A stretch of DNA of 64,000 nt from Sulfurimonas sp. (GTDB lineage: Bacteria > Campylobacterota > Campylobacteria > Campylobacterales > Sulfurimonadaceae), in the NCBI GenBank assembly GCA_030949825.1, contig JAUZSC010000008.1, positions 1 to 64,000 of the forward strand. The letters run 5' to 3'. A program made the position numbers and the translations under genes. The notes under the pieces were generated by a model. The model saw nothing but the letters and a program-made list of their open reading frames with translations, was not told the DNA's origin and searched no databases. Shown piece by piece: positions 1 through 10,581 of the stretch. How positions within the stretch are numbered: the first letter of the stretch is position 1; the number at the start of each line of letters is the position of its first letter.

Positions 1-870
1 TTTCCTTACTAGTAACAAGTCGAGTACGCTTTTAAATTGTTTTTTAGTACCTAAACCGAGTTTCATATATTTAATTTCTTCTGAGTATTTTAAAGTACTA
101 AACCATAAATCCCAGATGGCTAAAGAACCACCAAAGTTATAATTATAAAACTTTGTTGAGTGGTGTATCTGATGCTGAAAGGGTGAGATAATAATCTTTT
201 CAATCCATGTGAAATATTTTAATTTAATATGAGAATGTCTAAGGTTAGCACCAATGAGATTAAAAACAAAGACAATAATATTTACACCTAAGACATCCAT
301 CAAGCTCAGTAAGCCACCAAAAAGAAAAATAAAGACTCCAGTGACTATTCCATACGATAAGCTAAAACGAAATCCAAATAAAATATTTTCAACTGGATGC
401 ACTCTATAAAATGTAATAGGAGTAAGTACTTTTGCACTGTGATGCACTTGATGAAACTTCCACAAAAAAGGAATCGTGTGCATAAAACGGTGGAGCCAAT
501 AGCGTGTAAAATCACTCACTATAAATAAACTTACTGTAAAAAGTAGCATCACCTCGGTGTAACTCAGTCCCTTATATAAAAATAAACCAAAATAATCACT
601 CAGTTGAGTTTGTGTAAATATAGCAATTTCATTTGCTCCGATAATAATAGGAATAACTAACCAAACTTTTATAAAAAAAGAAATCATAAAATAACGATAG
701 TCTAAGGTGGCACTAGGGTGTAACCAGAGTCTTTTACTTAGGTTTATTCTTTTATCTTGAGGATTTAAAAGTAAATATACACCTGCAATACATAAAGTAC
801 TCAGTATATAAAGCCAGTAAATTCGATGATGAGAATTTATAAAGTATTCTAAGAAATATAAGTCATTCAT
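1..870 (-). CDS. Fatty acid hydroxylase / sterol desaturase family membrane protein (3' end missing)
   Basis: A reading frame open from ATG at 870 to the window edge gives 290 residues with no stop, so the C-terminus lies outside. Several hydrophobic segments (about residues 17-36, 60-78, 105-120, 160-190) indicate an integral membrane enzyme. Three histidine clusters typical of the di-iron fatty acid hydroxylase superfamily are visible: HRFMH (127-131), HQVHH (140-144) and a late HQIHH preceding STKFYNYNFGG. Members hydroxylate or desaturate lipids or sterol-like molecules; the substrate cannot be read from the sequence. It is divergent from dapB, with 58 bp between the two starts. Family call firm, function open. 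Confidence 0.8.
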   Translation of the reverse strand, partial: MNDLYFLEYFINSHHRIYWLYILSTLCIAGVYLLLNPQDKRINLSKRLWLHPSATLDYRYFMISFFIKVWLVIPIIIGANEIAIFTQTQLSDYFGLFLYKGLSYTEVMLLFTVSLFIVSDFTRYWLHRFMHTIPFLWKFHQVHHSAKVLTPITFYRVHPVENILFGFRFSLSYGIVTGVFIFLFGGLLSLMDVLGVNIIVFVFNLIGANLRHSHIKLKYFTWIEKIIISPFQHQIHHSTKFYNYNFGGSLAIWDLWFSTLKYSEEIKYMKLGLGTKKQFKSVLDLLLVRK

Positions 871-879
871 TAAGTGTAT

Positions 880-885
880 TATACT
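880..885 (+). promoter_or_regulatory. Candidate -10 box for dapB
   Basis: TATACT lies in an AT-rich stretch 43 bp before the dapB start. No clear -35 box is visible, as is usual for housekeeping promoters of Campylobacterota. Inference from motif and position only. Confidence 0.35.
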
Positions 886-928
886 ACAATAGATAAAACA
901 TAAAAGAATTTATTTTAAGGTAAGTATA

Positions 929-1699
929 ATGATAAAAGTTGGCGTATTTGGTGCAAGTGGTAGAGTTGGTAAACTTCTTTTAGAAGATTTAAAAGAAACA
1001 CCCGACATGAGTGTAAGTACTGTTTATGTGAGAAATGAACTGAATTTTTCTATTGATCCATCTATTTTAATTACTATGGATATGAAATCGTTTTTAAATG
1101 CTTGTGATGTTGTTATTGATTTTTCTCTTCCAGATGCTTGTGAAACATTACTTGAAACAGCTATAAAAACACCTAAACCTTTGGTTATTGGTACAACAGG
1201 TTTAAACACGCATCAACTTAACTTACTAAAAGATGCGAGTCAAGTTATGCCAATTCTTTATGCTACAAATATGTCACTTGGTGTTGCGCTTCTTAACAAG
1301 CTTGTATACCAAGCTTCCGCAGCGCTAGAAGGCTTTGACATAGAAATAGTAGAAATGCACCATAAACATAAAAAAGATGCTCCTAGTGGTACTGCACTTA
1401 CGCTTAGTGAGTCAGCGGCAGCTGGTCGTGACTTAGACATAAATAAAGTTCGAGTAAGTGGTAGAGACGGAAATATCGGTGAGAGAACAAAAGATGAAAT
1501 CGCAGTAATGGCGCTTCGGGGTGGAGATATCGTTGGTCGCCATACGGTTGGTTTTTACAATGATGGTGAGTTCTTAGAGTTAAACCATACAGCCACTTCA
1601 AGAAACACTTTTAGCAAAGGCGCTATTCGAGCTGGGAAATGGCTAGCAGGTAAAAAAGCCGGTCTTTATTCTATAAGTGATTGTTTAGAACTTCACTAA
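929..1699 (+). CDS. dapB: 4-hydroxy-tetrahydrodipicolinate reductase
   Basis: Catalyses the NAD(P)H-dependent reduction in the diaminopimelate/lysine pathway, supplying peptidoglycan precursors in the cytoplasm. The 256-residue protein has the N-terminal nucleotide-binding loop GASGRVGK (8-15), the VIGTTG strand (86-91) and the catalytic signature [16 protein letters not shown] (142-157), with the active-site histidine pair and the substrate-binding DAPSGT. Length is slightly below the E. coli enzyme but domains are complete. The start is supported by AAGGTAAG about 6 bp upstream. Its stop overlaps by 4 bp the stop of the convergent TPR gene. Confidence 0.97.
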   Translation: MIKVGVFGASGRVGKLLLEDLKETPDMSVSTVYVRNELNFSIDPSILITMDMKSFLNACDVVIDFSLPDACETLLETAIKTPKPLVIGTTGLNTHQLNLLKDASQVMPILYATNMSLGVALLNKLVYQASAALEGFDIEIVEMHHKHKKDAPSGTALTLSESAAAGRDLDINKVRVSGRDGNIGERTKDEIAVMALRGGDIVGRHTVGFYNDGEFLELNHTATSRNTFSKGAIRAGKWLAGKKAGLYSISDCLELH

Positions 1700-4056
1700 A
1701 AGTTTTCTAAGGCACTTTTAGCTAAGTCAGCCCATGCAGATGCGGCATCTGCATCTATGGCTTCTTGGTAAGCAATCGCTGCTTCTTCACCTCTCCACAA
1801 CTTTTCTAAAATCGTAGCCAGAAGATATTTTTGTCTCGCTCTAATCTCTTTTTTTAACTCTAGCGTATTTAAAGACTCTATAATTTTCAAAGCCTTATCC
1901 AGTTCTTCTTTATTGAGGTAAGCCTGATACAAAGTAAACTCTACAAAAGGACTCTGTGCATACGAAGAAGAACTATTTTGAATCTTTACAACTTCTTCCC
2001 CGTACTTAATAACAACATTGTCATCTTTACTTCTCTCACCCATAGTCATAACAGCAATATATCTTTCTATGTCTTTATAATCCTTGCCAAATATTTTCTC
2101 AATCTCCATCATTTGAGAAAGTAGTTTTGAGTCTTTCTCTAGGCGCTGGTAGGTATCAAACAATATTCTGTACACATCTTTATAGTACATCTCTTTTGAG
2201 TCTTCAATAAGTGCTATCAAATCTTGTGAAGCTTGTACAACTTCACTATAATTTCCAGTTGCAAAATCAACTTTAATATGTCTGTATAACCATTTTTTTC
2301 TAAGCTCTAAGTCTTTAGCATCCAGATTTCTACTCGTAATTCTTTTAGCAAGTACAAAGTCCCCACCCATCATAGAACATTCATATACACCATTGTCCCA
2401 ATCATTTGAAAGCGTAATATTATAGTCTTTAGAGATACTAAGGACTTCTTCGCATTCACGATTTTTTAATGCTGTTTTCATAACACCAATAGCCGAATCA
2501 ACAATAATGTCTTCTTTGCCTTCATAAAACTCAGCATCGAGTTTTAAAACAGACTCTTCCATATCTAAAACATCTGTAAACATATCATTGGCTAAGAGAA
2601 GTTTTGCTTTTTCATAAATAGCACGCTTACCTATGGTGTCATTATCGTAGTTTTCTATAAGTATATTATATTTTTTTAGTTTCTCAGAAAAATTTCCATC
2701 GTTTGTATCAAAGAAAAGTTCATCTTTAGCTGTCCAAACTTTTTCTTCAAAAACACCATCTGGAAATATTTTCAGGTACTCATTTAAAGCGGAGAGGGCA
2801 AGCTGTTTATCATCTGATTTGCTCAGCCACATACCTCTGTCTTTAAGTAAGCGCTCGTATTCATCATGCTCTTTATTTGTAGCATCTACAATCGACTTTG
2901 CTATAGATGCTGCTGTTTTATAAGCGGAATTATCTGCGAACATATACATCATTTCAAGTGAAGTGGCTAAATCTTGCATAAAAAACTCCGGCTTTGCTTG
3001 AACTATTTTTTTTATGTAACTTGATGCTTTTTCTTTTTCCCCATTCTTTATTCTATAGTATGCCAATTTATATGCAGCTGTTGCTGCAGTTTTCACTTGA
3101 GCAGTTTCATTCAAGGCTTTTTTATAATATGAAACAGCCTTTGACGCAGCACCTGATTCTTCTAGCATCTCCCCCTTATAAATATATCCTCTTTTTGCAG
3201 ACTCAGTCGAATCGTGTTCACTAAAGAGTCTATCAAAAAAGTAATCAGCATCTGTACTGAGTCCAATCTTTGAATAGCCTCTAGCCACAAGTGCTAAGAC
3301 TTCGGGAATATTTTCATCTGAAGAATGCTCTCGTAAAAATTCTTTTGACATTGCAATAACATTATCATTATCTTCTAACTTTGAATACACTTGAATCTTA
3401 TAAAAAAGAAGCTCCGCCATAAAAAGAGAATTTGGATAGTCCTCCATAATCTCATCTATAAGTTCATTGCATAAATCATACTTTTCTTCTTTGTAAAGTT
3501 TTTTGATTTTCAAATACTCTGTAACATCCCCAACTCTTTGAATATGTACAGGATTACCTTTAAGATCAAGCCCTCCAACAAAGGGTATATTATCTACTGA
3601 AAGTTGAAATGGAAAATTTATAGAAGTATCGTTAGGAATCTCTTTTTTTATAAAGGGTAGCTCTTTGTTATAGCCAACTATCATCCAGTGTGGCGCAAGT
3701 TTGACATTAGCCTGATACACAGTATCGTCTTTTGTCATATTAAATATCATTGGATATAATTTTAACTTTTTAAAGGGTGTAATAATTAAAAAAAATGTTT
3801 TTTTCTTGATTTTATTTTCAATCTTAAAAAAACTGTTTTGTAGATTCTTGATAGAAGAGGATGGCTTTTCATTGAATGCACAGACAATTTTTATTACGAT
3901 TTTAAAATCGTTTTTTACTTCTTGACACAAAAAAGGTTTAGTGTCTTTTAGATGAAGTGTAGAATAGTTTTGAAAGTTTTCTTTGGCACCTGCAAGCGAA
4001 ATCTCAAGCCCAAAAAGATTAAAGGAAAGTAAGGAGAAGAGTATCCATTTTAGCAA
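1696..4056 (-). CDS. Exported tetratricopeptide-repeat protein
   Basis: A 786-residue protein starting at TTG (4056) behind GGAG about 8 bp upstream. The N-terminus ([20 protein letters not shown]) is a signal peptide, so it is likely periplasmic. An N-terminal beta-rich part of about 160 residues is followed by a long alpha-helical array with TPR-like spacing (for example around residues 180-330 and 690-780, with A..Y..A patterns). It follows nuoN by 27 bp on the same strand and may be co-transcribed with the complex I operon. No specific function is recognised; such TPR proteins act as scaffolds in envelope complexes. It converges on dapB with a 4-bp overlap. Confidence 0.7.
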   Translation of the reverse strand: MLKWILFSLLSFNLFGLEISLAGAKENFQNYSTLHLKDTKPFLCQEVKNDFKIVIKIVCAFNEKPSSSIKNLQNSFFKIENKIKKKTFFLIITPFKKLKLYPMIFNMTKDDTVYQANVKLAPHWMIVGYNKELPFIKKEIPNDTSINFPFQLSVDNIPFVGGLDLKGNPVHIQRVGDVTEYLKIKKLYKEEKYDLCNELIDEIMEDYPNSLFMAELLFYKIQVYSKLEDNDNVIAMSKEFLREHSSDENIPEVLALVARGYSKIGLSTDADYFFDRLFSEHDSTESAKRGYIYKGEMLEESGAASKAVSYYKKALNETAQVKTAATAAYKLAYYRIKNGEKEKASSYIKKIVQAKPEFFMQDLATSLEMMYMFADNSAYKTAASIAKSIVDATNKEHDEYERLLKDRGMWLSKSDDKQLALSALNEYLKIFPDGVFEEKVWTAKDELFFDTNDGNFSEKLKKYNILIENYDNDTIGKRAIYEKAKLLLANDMFTDVLDMEESVLKLDAEFYEGKEDIIVDSAIGVMKTALKNRECEEVLSISKDYNITLSNDWDNGVYECSMMGGDFVLAKRITSRNLDAKDLELRKKWLYRHIKVDFATGNYSEVVQASQDLIALIEDSKEMYYKDVYRILFDTYQRLEKDSKLLSQMMEIEKIFGKDYKDIERYIAVMTMGERSKDDNVVIKYGEEVVKIQNSSSSYAQSPFVEFTLYQAYLNKEELDKALKIIESLNTLELKKEIRARQKYLLATILEKLWRGEEAAIAYQEAIDADAASAWADLAKSALENF

Positions 4057-4083
4057 TTCTCTTCTCCTTCGTTAAATTATTTT

Positions 4084-5592
4084 CTAGTATCCACTGTTAT
4101 AAACAAGAGCTGTAATAAACTCAAGCAGTGGGTCTACAGCTATAATAGCAAATATAGTTCCTATAGCTGCAAAACCAATAATAGTTTTTACAGCCATTGA
4201 GCCATTGCCAGTATATGTATTTGCGTTAACACCATCAATAGGCTCTTTCATAAACATATAAACGATAAGTTTTAAGTAATAGTAACCAGCAAGTGCCGAG
4301 TTTAATGCCATTACAAATGCTAAAACAGTATAGCCAGCAGTTACAGCTGAAGAGATAATATATAATTTACCCCAAAACAATGCAAATGGTGGTAAACCTG
4401 CAAGACTTAACATAAACAGCCCCATAAGTATAGCAGCCATTGGTGATGTCTTTATCATACCAGCAAATCTATCGTAGGAATGATCAGTACTACATCCTGC
4501 AGCTAAATCTTTTTGACGGGACATCCATAACATTCCAAAGGCACCAAGATTAGTAAAACTAAATAAAATCCAGTAAAGAAATAATGCCGTATTTGATTGT
4601 GTTGTACCGATAAGAATCGCAGCCATTACAAATCCACCATGTGAAATTGAAGAATACGCTAACATTCTCTTAACATCAGTTTGAACAAGTGCCCATATAT
4701 TTGACATTGTCATAGTAAGAACAACGAGAATATAAAGAACTATTTCTAACCAAATAACACCACTATGAATTAAAAATTCAAAGATTCTCATAGAAACTAC
4801 AAATATTGCAAGCTTTGGAACGATTGACATAAAGCCAGCCATTGCCGCAGATGAACCTTCATAGACATCAGGTGTCCATGTATGAAAAGGAATAAGTCCT
4901 ACTTTAAATCCAAGTGCTGCTAGTAAAAATGCAGTACCCACAAGTACATAAGGCATATCAGCATAACCGTTACCAGCAAGTACTGTAGCTATTTCGTTGA
5001 TCTCAACTGAACCTGTAAGTGCGTAAAACACCATCGCTCCAAATGAATAAAAACCAGCTGCTAATGCGCCCATAGTAAAATATTTTACAGCCGCTTCAAA
5101 TGATTTGTCACGGTTGTGCATAGCGATTAATGCGTACACTGCTAAAGAAGAAGTTTCTAATCCAACAAAGATTAAGATTAAACTATCTGTTGCAACCATA
5201 AACTGCAATCCAGCAATCATAAACAAGAACAATGCAAAGAACTCAGGGTAAGAAGTTTCATGAAACTTCTTAGCTGAGAGTGCCAATGGCAAAAATAACA
5301 TTGAGGCACCAATCATGATTAACTGAGAAATTACAGCTAAACCATCGATTAACATCATGTCAAATACACCCATAACTGTTCCGTTAGCTGCAAAAGTATC
5401 TGCACTTGTTAGAACTGCATTAAAATCTATAAAGAGAAAAAGAAGTGCTATAGAAACATAAAGTGATTTATCTAAACCGCCTTTAATAATATCGATAATA
5501 ATAATTAAGAGTGCCCCAATTACTGGAACAAGCATTGGAAAAAGTGTTATTAAGTTTAATGACTCTAAAGAAATATTTACTGGCTCTAACAT
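4084..5592 (-). CDS. nuoN: NADH-quinone oxidoreductase subunit N
   Basis: Antiporter-like membrane subunit of complex I, 502 residues with about 14 predicted transmembrane helices, involved in proton pumping. The conserved glutamate of GLETSSLAVYALIAM (TM5 region) and the lysine of KYFTMGALAAGFYSFG are present, as is the FHTWTPDVYEG motif in the discontinuous helix. The start ATG overlaps the nuoM stop (TAATG), indicating translational coupling. Last nuo subunit in the operon. Confidence 0.97.
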   Translation of the reverse strand: MLEPVNISLESLNLITLFPMLVPVIGALLIIIIDIIKGGLDKSLYVSIALLFLFIDFNAVLTSADTFAANGTVMGVFDMMLIDGLAVISQLIMIGASMLFLPLALSAKKFHETSYPEFFALFLFMIAGLQFMVATDSLILIFVGLETSSLAVYALIAMHNRDKSFEAAVKYFTMGALAAGFYSFGAMVFYALTGSVEINEIATVLAGNGYADMPYVLVGTAFLLAALGFKVGLIPFHTWTPDVYEGSSAAMAGFMSIVPKLAIFVVSMRIFEFLIHSGVIWLEIVLYILVVLTMTMSNIWALVQTDVKRMLAYSSISHGGFVMAAILIGTTQSNTALFLYWILFSFTNLGAFGMLWMSRQKDLAAGCSTDHSYDRFAGMIKTSPMAAILMGLFMLSLAGLPPFALFWGKLYIISSAVTAGYTVLAFVMALNSALAGYYYLKLIVYMFMKEPIDGVNANTYTGNGSMAVKTIIGFAAIGTIFAIIAVDPLLEFITALVYNSGY

Positions 5593-7142
5593 TAGTGTGC
5601 CTCCTTCGTATTTCTAGTTATTTCAATTGTACCGGCTAAAGTAGGAATTCTTTTTTTAGCTTCTTCAGTTATAGATTTGTCATGCATAAGTTGCACAACT
5701 GATTCTACTGAATTGTTGATTGGATCTAAAACTGGCTTAGGATAAATCCCTAACCAAATAGTGATGATAGATAAAGGAATTAAAGCCAATAACTCTCTTT
5801 TACTTACATCTGGTAAGTTTTTGTTTTTCTCATTTGTAACTTCACCAAAAAAGATTCTTTTGTACGCTGCTAACATATAAATAGCACCAACAATAATTGC
5901 AACTCCCGCAAGAAGTGTTAAGATATGTGACTGCTGGTAGAATCCAAGTAAACTTAAAAACTCACCTACGAAGTTAATCGTAAGTGGCATACCAACCGAA
6001 GCCATTAACATTAAAGCAAAGATGGTAGCGTAGCGAGGCATAACATGCGCAAGCCCACCAAATTCACTCATTAACTTCGTATGTCGTCTATCGTAAATGA
6101 CACCAACGAGTAAGAACAGAGCACCCGATACAACACCGTGTGCAAGCATTAAAAATACTGAACCTGTGATACCTTCTACATTTAATGCGAATGTACCGAG
6201 AATAATAACACCCATGTGTGATACTGAAGAATACGCAACAACTTGTTTAATATCTTCTTGAGCATAAGCAACCATAGCCGTGTATATGATCATGATGATT
6301 GCAAGTATCGCAATCGGAAACATGAAAAACACTGAAGCATCTGGAAACAGAGGCAAAGAAAAACGAATAAACGCGTATGTACCCATTTTAAGTAAGATTG
6401 CTGCAAGTATTACAGAACCGATAGTCGGCGCTTGACCGTGTGCATAGGGTAGCCATGTATGAAATGGAAACATTGGTACCTTGATAGCAAAACCAATAAA
6501 GAATGCTACAAATAACCAAAGTTGAAATGACTCAGGAAGAATAAGTCTGTACCAATCAAGAATTGCGAAAGACCATACGCCCGTTGCTTGGTAGTAAAAA
6601 TATGCCATAAATAACATACCAACTAGCATCACAAGTGAACCTGCAAATGTGTATAAAAAGAATTTAACAGAAGCGTAAATTCTTAAAGGTCCACCCCACG
6701 CACCAATGATATATAACATCGGCACAAGAGAAAGTTCCCAAAATACATAGAAAAGTATAGCATCCAGAGCAACAAAAACACCTACCATTGTCATTTGAAG
6801 CATTAAAAGAGTGATAATCATATTTTTTACATTTTTAGTATCCGTTAGTGAAGCGATACCAATCATTGTAAAGAATGCAGCTAGTATAATAATGAAAAGA
6901 GAGATCCCATCTACACCAACAATATAGTTAATTCCAAATGATGCGATTAAAGGCATTTGTTCCATAAACTGCATACCAGATACATTTGAATCAAAAGAGA
7001 ACCATAACCATAAAGATAAGGCGAATTCAATAGCAGCTACTGCAAGACCGTATGCACGCATACTGTCTTTATGAACCATAAATCCTAGAATACCAGCTAA
7101 TGCTGGAAAGAAAATTAAAATCGATAAAATATTATCTAACAT
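5592..7142 (-). CDS. nuoM: NADH-quinone oxidoreductase subunit M
   Basis: Antiporter-like proton-pumping subunit of complex I, 516 residues, about 14 transmembrane helices. Diagnostic stretches are FYVFWELSLVPMLYIIG (key glutamate), KVPMFPFHTWLPYAHG and YSSVSHMG. It lies 3 bp after nuoL and overlaps the nuoN start by one base, so the distal membrane arm genes L-M-N are tightly coupled. Confidence 0.97.
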   Translation of the reverse strand: MLDNILSILIFFPALAGILGFMVHKDSMRAYGLAVAAIEFALSLWLWFSFDSNVSGMQFMEQMPLIASFGINYIVGVDGISLFIIILAAFFTMIGIASLTDTKNVKNMIITLLMLQMTMVGVFVALDAILFYVFWELSLVPMLYIIGAWGGPLRIYASVKFFLYTFAGSLVMLVGMLFMAYFYYQATGVWSFAILDWYRLILPESFQLWLFVAFFIGFAIKVPMFPFHTWLPYAHGQAPTIGSVILAAILLKMGTYAFIRFSLPLFPDASVFFMFPIAILAIIMIIYTAMVAYAQEDIKQVVAYSSVSHMGVIILGTFALNVEGITGSVFLMLAHGVVSGALFLLVGVIYDRRHTKLMSEFGGLAHVMPRYATIFALMLMASVGMPLTINFVGEFLSLLGFYQQSHILTLLAGVAIIVGAIYMLAAYKRIFFGEVTNEKNKNLPDVSKRELLALIPLSIITIWLGIYPKPVLDPINNSVESVVQLMHDKSITEEAKKRIPTLAGTIEITRNTKEAH

Positions 7143-7145
7143 CTA

Positions 7146-9071
7146 TTAAACTCCTAAACTTGATAAAAGCACATTGATTTCATCAAGATATTTTACTGCA
7201 AGTCCAAAAACTACAGCTAAAGAAAGAATAGCAACTAAACCTGAAACCATCCATTTAAGCATTGTAGATAAGTTTCCACTTTGCATTGTGCGCGTTGCCT
7301 CACCAGTACCATACAGTGCACCAGCGATACCATCTACTGTTGCATCAACAATTTTTTGATCAATTTGTTTCCAAAAAACTGTTGAGAGTTCTCTATAGGG
7401 TTTAACAAGATATTCTTCATAAAAGTAAGGAATATAATATTGATTAATTAAAAGTTTGTAAAAGAAATTATTTTCCATTTTACTTGTTCCATCTGGAATT
7501 GTCACAGGACTCATCATGTATTTTTTATATGCAAAGAAAATAGCAAACATAACAAAAACTTGAGTTCCAATAGTCATAATCCAATATGTAACAGCCGAGT
7601 GAACATGATATTCAGTAGCCGGAAGTAACTGCGTAACCATTTCAAAATATGGCATTTTCATTGTAAAACCTGCAATGATTGCAAGTATGAGAAGAGGACT
7701 CATAGCAATTAACATAAATGTATATGCTTCGTGTGGATGATGACCAAGTGCCGTATGTCTATCTTCACCGTGAAATATAAGTGCAATAATTCTAAAAGAA
7801 TAAAATGCAGTTAAACCAGCAGTTAAAAGAAGAACTGAGTAAATAATAAAGTGATGATCAACAAAAGCAACTTCAAGAATTAAATCTTTTGAGAAGAAAC
7901 CTGCAAGAGGAAAGATACCAGCAAGTGCAACAGATGCTAATGTCATCATTATCATACTTACTTTCATAGTCTTACCTAAAGCGCCCATTTTAAATGGATC
8001 GAGTTCACCGTGCATAGCGTGCATAACATTACCAGCACCAAGAAATAAAAGTGCCTTAAAGAATGCATGCGCCATAAGGTGAAATAAAGCAACCCAGTAA
8101 GCCCCAAGACCAGCAGCAGCAAACATATAACCAAGCTGAGAAAGTGTTGAGTAAGCGATAACTCTTTTTATATCACGATTTACCAATGCCATAGATGCTG
8201 CAAAAATTGCAACGAAAGCACCAAGTGAAGCGATAAATAATCCTATATGAGGGATGAGAGCGTATAACTCGTTTGAACGAACTACAAGATAAACTCCCGC
8301 AGTAACCATAGTCGCAGCATGAATAAGTGCAGAAACAGGAGTGGGACCTTCCATCGCATCTGCCAACCATGTGTGTAATGGAAATTGTGCTGATTTACCC
8401 ATAGCACCAACAAATAGAAAGATTCCTATCCATGTTAGTACATCAGTATCTAAACCTTGCATAGTTGCAAAAGCTTCTTGATACTGTAGTGTACCTGTGT
8501 TCCAATATACCAAGAAGATTCCGATTAACATTCCAAGGTCAGCGATACGGTTCATTATAAATGCTTCGTTGGCTGCCCATGTTGCGCTTTCTTTATGGTA
8601 CCAAAAACCGATAAGTAACCAAGAACAAAGACCAACACCTTCCCAACCTATGAAAAGACCAGCAAAGTTATCACTCATAACAAGAATCATCATTGAGAAA
8701 ACGAAAGCTGAAAGGTAAGCGAAAAATCTATTGAAACCTTTGTCATCATCCATATAACCGATTGCATAAATATGAACAATCGTTGAAACTAATGTAACAA
8801 CCATCATCATAGTAACACTAATCTGATCAACTACAAATCCAAAAGGAATATAAAGATTACCAGTTGCCATCCATGTCATCATCTCAACATGAACAATATC
8901 CCCGCCACTTAAAATGTGTTGCAAGAGTACAGAACTTGCTAAAAATGAAGTAACAAGTAAAAGACTCGGAACTATTCCAGCTATTTTAGTTCTTGGAGAG
9001 GCTCCAAAAAGTCCAGCAAATAGTGAACCTACAAGCGGTGCAAAGAGTGCTATATATAAGTATATTTCCAT
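7146..9071 (-). CDS. nuoL: NADH-quinone oxidoreductase subunit L
   Basis: Largest antiporter-like subunit of the complex I membrane arm, 641 residues. The Proton_antipo N-terminal and core domains are visible through GWEGVGLCSWLLIGFWY (conserved glutamate), SAQFPLHTWLADAMEGPTPV and ALIHAATMVTAGVYL. The C-terminal region has the long lateral helix expected of NuoL and a final transmembrane segment. It follows nuoK by 4 bp. Confidence 0.97.
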   Translation of the reverse strand: MEIYLYIALFAPLVGSLFAGLFGASPRTKIAGIVPSLLLVTSFLASSVLLQHILSGGDIVHVEMMTWMATGNLYIPFGFVVDQISVTMMMVVTLVSTIVHIYAIGYMDDDKGFNRFFAYLSAFVFSMMILVMSDNFAGLFIGWEGVGLCSWLLIGFWYHKESATWAANEAFIMNRIADLGMLIGIFLVYWNTGTLQYQEAFATMQGLDTDVLTWIGIFLFVGAMGKSAQFPLHTWLADAMEGPTPVSALIHAATMVTAGVYLVVRSNELYALIPHIGLFIASLGAFVAIFAASMALVNRDIKRVIAYSTLSQLGYMFAAAGLGAYWVALFHLMAHAFFKALLFLGAGNVMHAMHGELDPFKMGALGKTMKVSMIMMTLASVALAGIFPLAGFFSKDLILEVAFVDHHFIIYSVLLLTAGLTAFYSFRIIALIFHGEDRHTALGHHPHEAYTFMLIAMSPLLILAIIAGFTMKMPYFEMVTQLLPATEYHVHSAVTYWIMTIGTQVFVMFAIFFAYKKYMMSPVTIPDGTSKMENNFFYKLLINQYYIPYFYEEYLVKPYRELSTVFWKQIDQKIVDATVDGIAGALYGTGEATRTMQSGNLSTMLKWMVSGLVAILSLAVVFGLAVKYLDEINVLLSSLGV

Positions 9072-9075
9072 TCTT

Positions 9076-9384
9076 TTATCCTTTCATCGTTGACATAGTA
9101 TCGAGGTCAATATTGCTATAGCGTTTGTGCCATACAATAAGTAAACCAAGTCCTACTGCAACTTCAGATGCAGCGATTGCAATTACGAAAAATGCAAACA
9201 TCTGACCCGTTAAGTCGCCATAGAAATGAGAAATTGCGGCAAAGGCAACATTTACAGAGTTTAACAGAATCTCAGTTGCAAAAAAGAGTAATAAAAGATT
9301 CTTTCTTCTCATAACACCAATCAGACCTATAGCAAATAGAATCGTTGATAATACCAGATAGTGATTTAATCCAATTTCCATCAT
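9076..9384 (-). CDS. nuoK: NADH-quinone oxidoreductase subunit K
   Basis: Small complex I membrane subunit, 102 residues with three transmembrane helices and the conserved glutamate in LLFFATEILLNSVNVAF. The start overlaps the nuoJ stop by 4 bp (ATGA). Two consecutive ATG codons are present (MMEIG); the first is in the ATGA overlap. Length is typical for NuoK. Confidence 0.96.
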   Translation of the reverse strand: MMEIGLNHYLVLSTILFAIGLIGVMRRKNLLLLFFATEILLNSVNVAFAAISHFYGDLTGQMFAFFVIAIAASEVAVGLGLLIVWHKRYSNIDLDTMSTMKG

Positions 9385-9944
9385 GAAGTAGCCCCTTTAT
9401 TAATCTCATCTTCATCCACATCTTCGCTTAATGTTAAAGATTCATCCATTTTTTTACCTGCAAGTACAATACCTGCTATCATTGCTACAAGCAACATAAT
9501 TGCAGCAACTTCAAATGGAACTAAATATTTAGTAAATAAAACCATACCAACATCTTGAGTATTACCTACTCCCTCAGTCATTGGGTATAGGGCAGTTATA
9601 TTTTCTGTTACCATTGGAGCGGCAAAAACAACTACAACTAAAACAGCTGCAACAACACTAAGTCCTGCAACAATATATTTATTTCCTTGTTTTTCTTTTA
9701 CATCGCGTGTTGTATCAAAAAACATCATACCAAAAGAGTAAAGTGCCATAACAGCACCAGAATAAACAACGATTTGAACCGCACCTAAAAAGTCAGCACC
9801 TAGAATAAAGTAAAATGCTGATATAAAAATCATTCCCGCTGCTAATGCAGTTAATGCGTATAAAGCTTGTGATGTAGTTACTGTAATGTAAAACATCGTA
9901 ATCGTTAAAAACGCAAACAGATAAAAAGCTATAGCTTCAAACAT
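9381..9944 (-). CDS. nuoJ: NADH-quinone oxidoreductase subunit J
   Basis: Complex I membrane subunit, 187 residues with about five transmembrane helices. The conserved third-helix region (FLGAVQIVVYSGAVMALYSFG) is clear. A charged C-terminal tail (DESLTLSEDVDEDEINKG) is somewhat more acidic than in model enzymes. It follows nuoI by 11 bp. Confidence 0.95.
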   Translation of the reverse strand: MFEAIAFYLFAFLTITMFYITVTTSQALYALTALAAGMIFISAFYFILGADFLGAVQIVVYSGAVMALYSFGMMFFDTTRDVKEKQGNKYIVAGLSVVAAVLVVVVFAAPMVTENITALYPMTEGVGNTQDVGMVLFTKYLVPFEVAAIMLLVAMIAGIVLAGKKMDESLTLSEDVDEDEINKGATS

Positions 9945-9955
9945 TCCCTATCTCC

Positions 9956-10571
9956 TTAATATGCTAAAGGTGTTTTTTTAACACCCGCATCTTCGTGTGG
10001 TGTAATTGCACCAAAACCTTCAAACTCTTTTTGTGCTCCAGCTTTCATCGTGTCAAGTGGAGTAAGCATATAAGAGTAGTCAACAAAATGTTCTCTTTGT
10101 TCTGAGGCTTGTTCATACTCACCACCGTGTGTGATAGCTAACTCAGGACAAACTTCAGCACAGTAACCACAGAAGATACATCTTCCTAAGTTAATTGTAT
10201 ATTCACTTACTTCTTTACGAGAGTTTTCGTCTATCTTTGTATCCATTTTGATACAGTTAGAAATACAAATTTTCTCACAAAGTCCACAACCGATACATCT
10301 CTCAGCATCTGACTCCCATAATCTCTTCATCTCATGAACAGCACGGTACCGTGGACCTATAGGCATTTGTTCTGCAGGATACTGAATCGTATGGATGTTA
10401 AATTTAAACATCTCTCTTAAAACTACCCATAAACCAACAAAAAAGCTCAAGTTTAAACGTTCTATCAACAACACGTTTAAATTTTCCCCAAGAATCAGTT
10501 GGATAATCCTCAATGTCTACCTGGTAATAACCAGTACTACTTACATTTCTATCATTAAATGCTTCATTCAT
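9956..10571 (-). CDS. nuoI: NADH-quinone oxidoreductase subunit I (one frameshift in this sequence)
   Basis: Carries the two [4Fe-4S] clusters N6a/N6b that pass electrons to NuoB; motifs CIGCGLCEKICISNC and CIFCGYCAEVCPELA are intact. The natural start is ATG at 10571, preceded by AAGGTGAG and 10 bp after nuoH, giving an N-terminus beginning MNEAFNDRNVSS and containing TDSWGKFKRVVDRTFKLELF. That frame breaks at an A6 run (10439-10444, T6 on the coding strand). With five bases the frame continues as ELFVGLWVVLREMFK and a 204-residue NuoI results. An alternative in-frame start at 10513 gives a nonsense N-terminus and has no such RBS. The gene is indispensable to complex I, so a sequencing error is the likeliest reason. 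Confidence 0.93.
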
Positions 10572-10581
10572 CTTACTCACC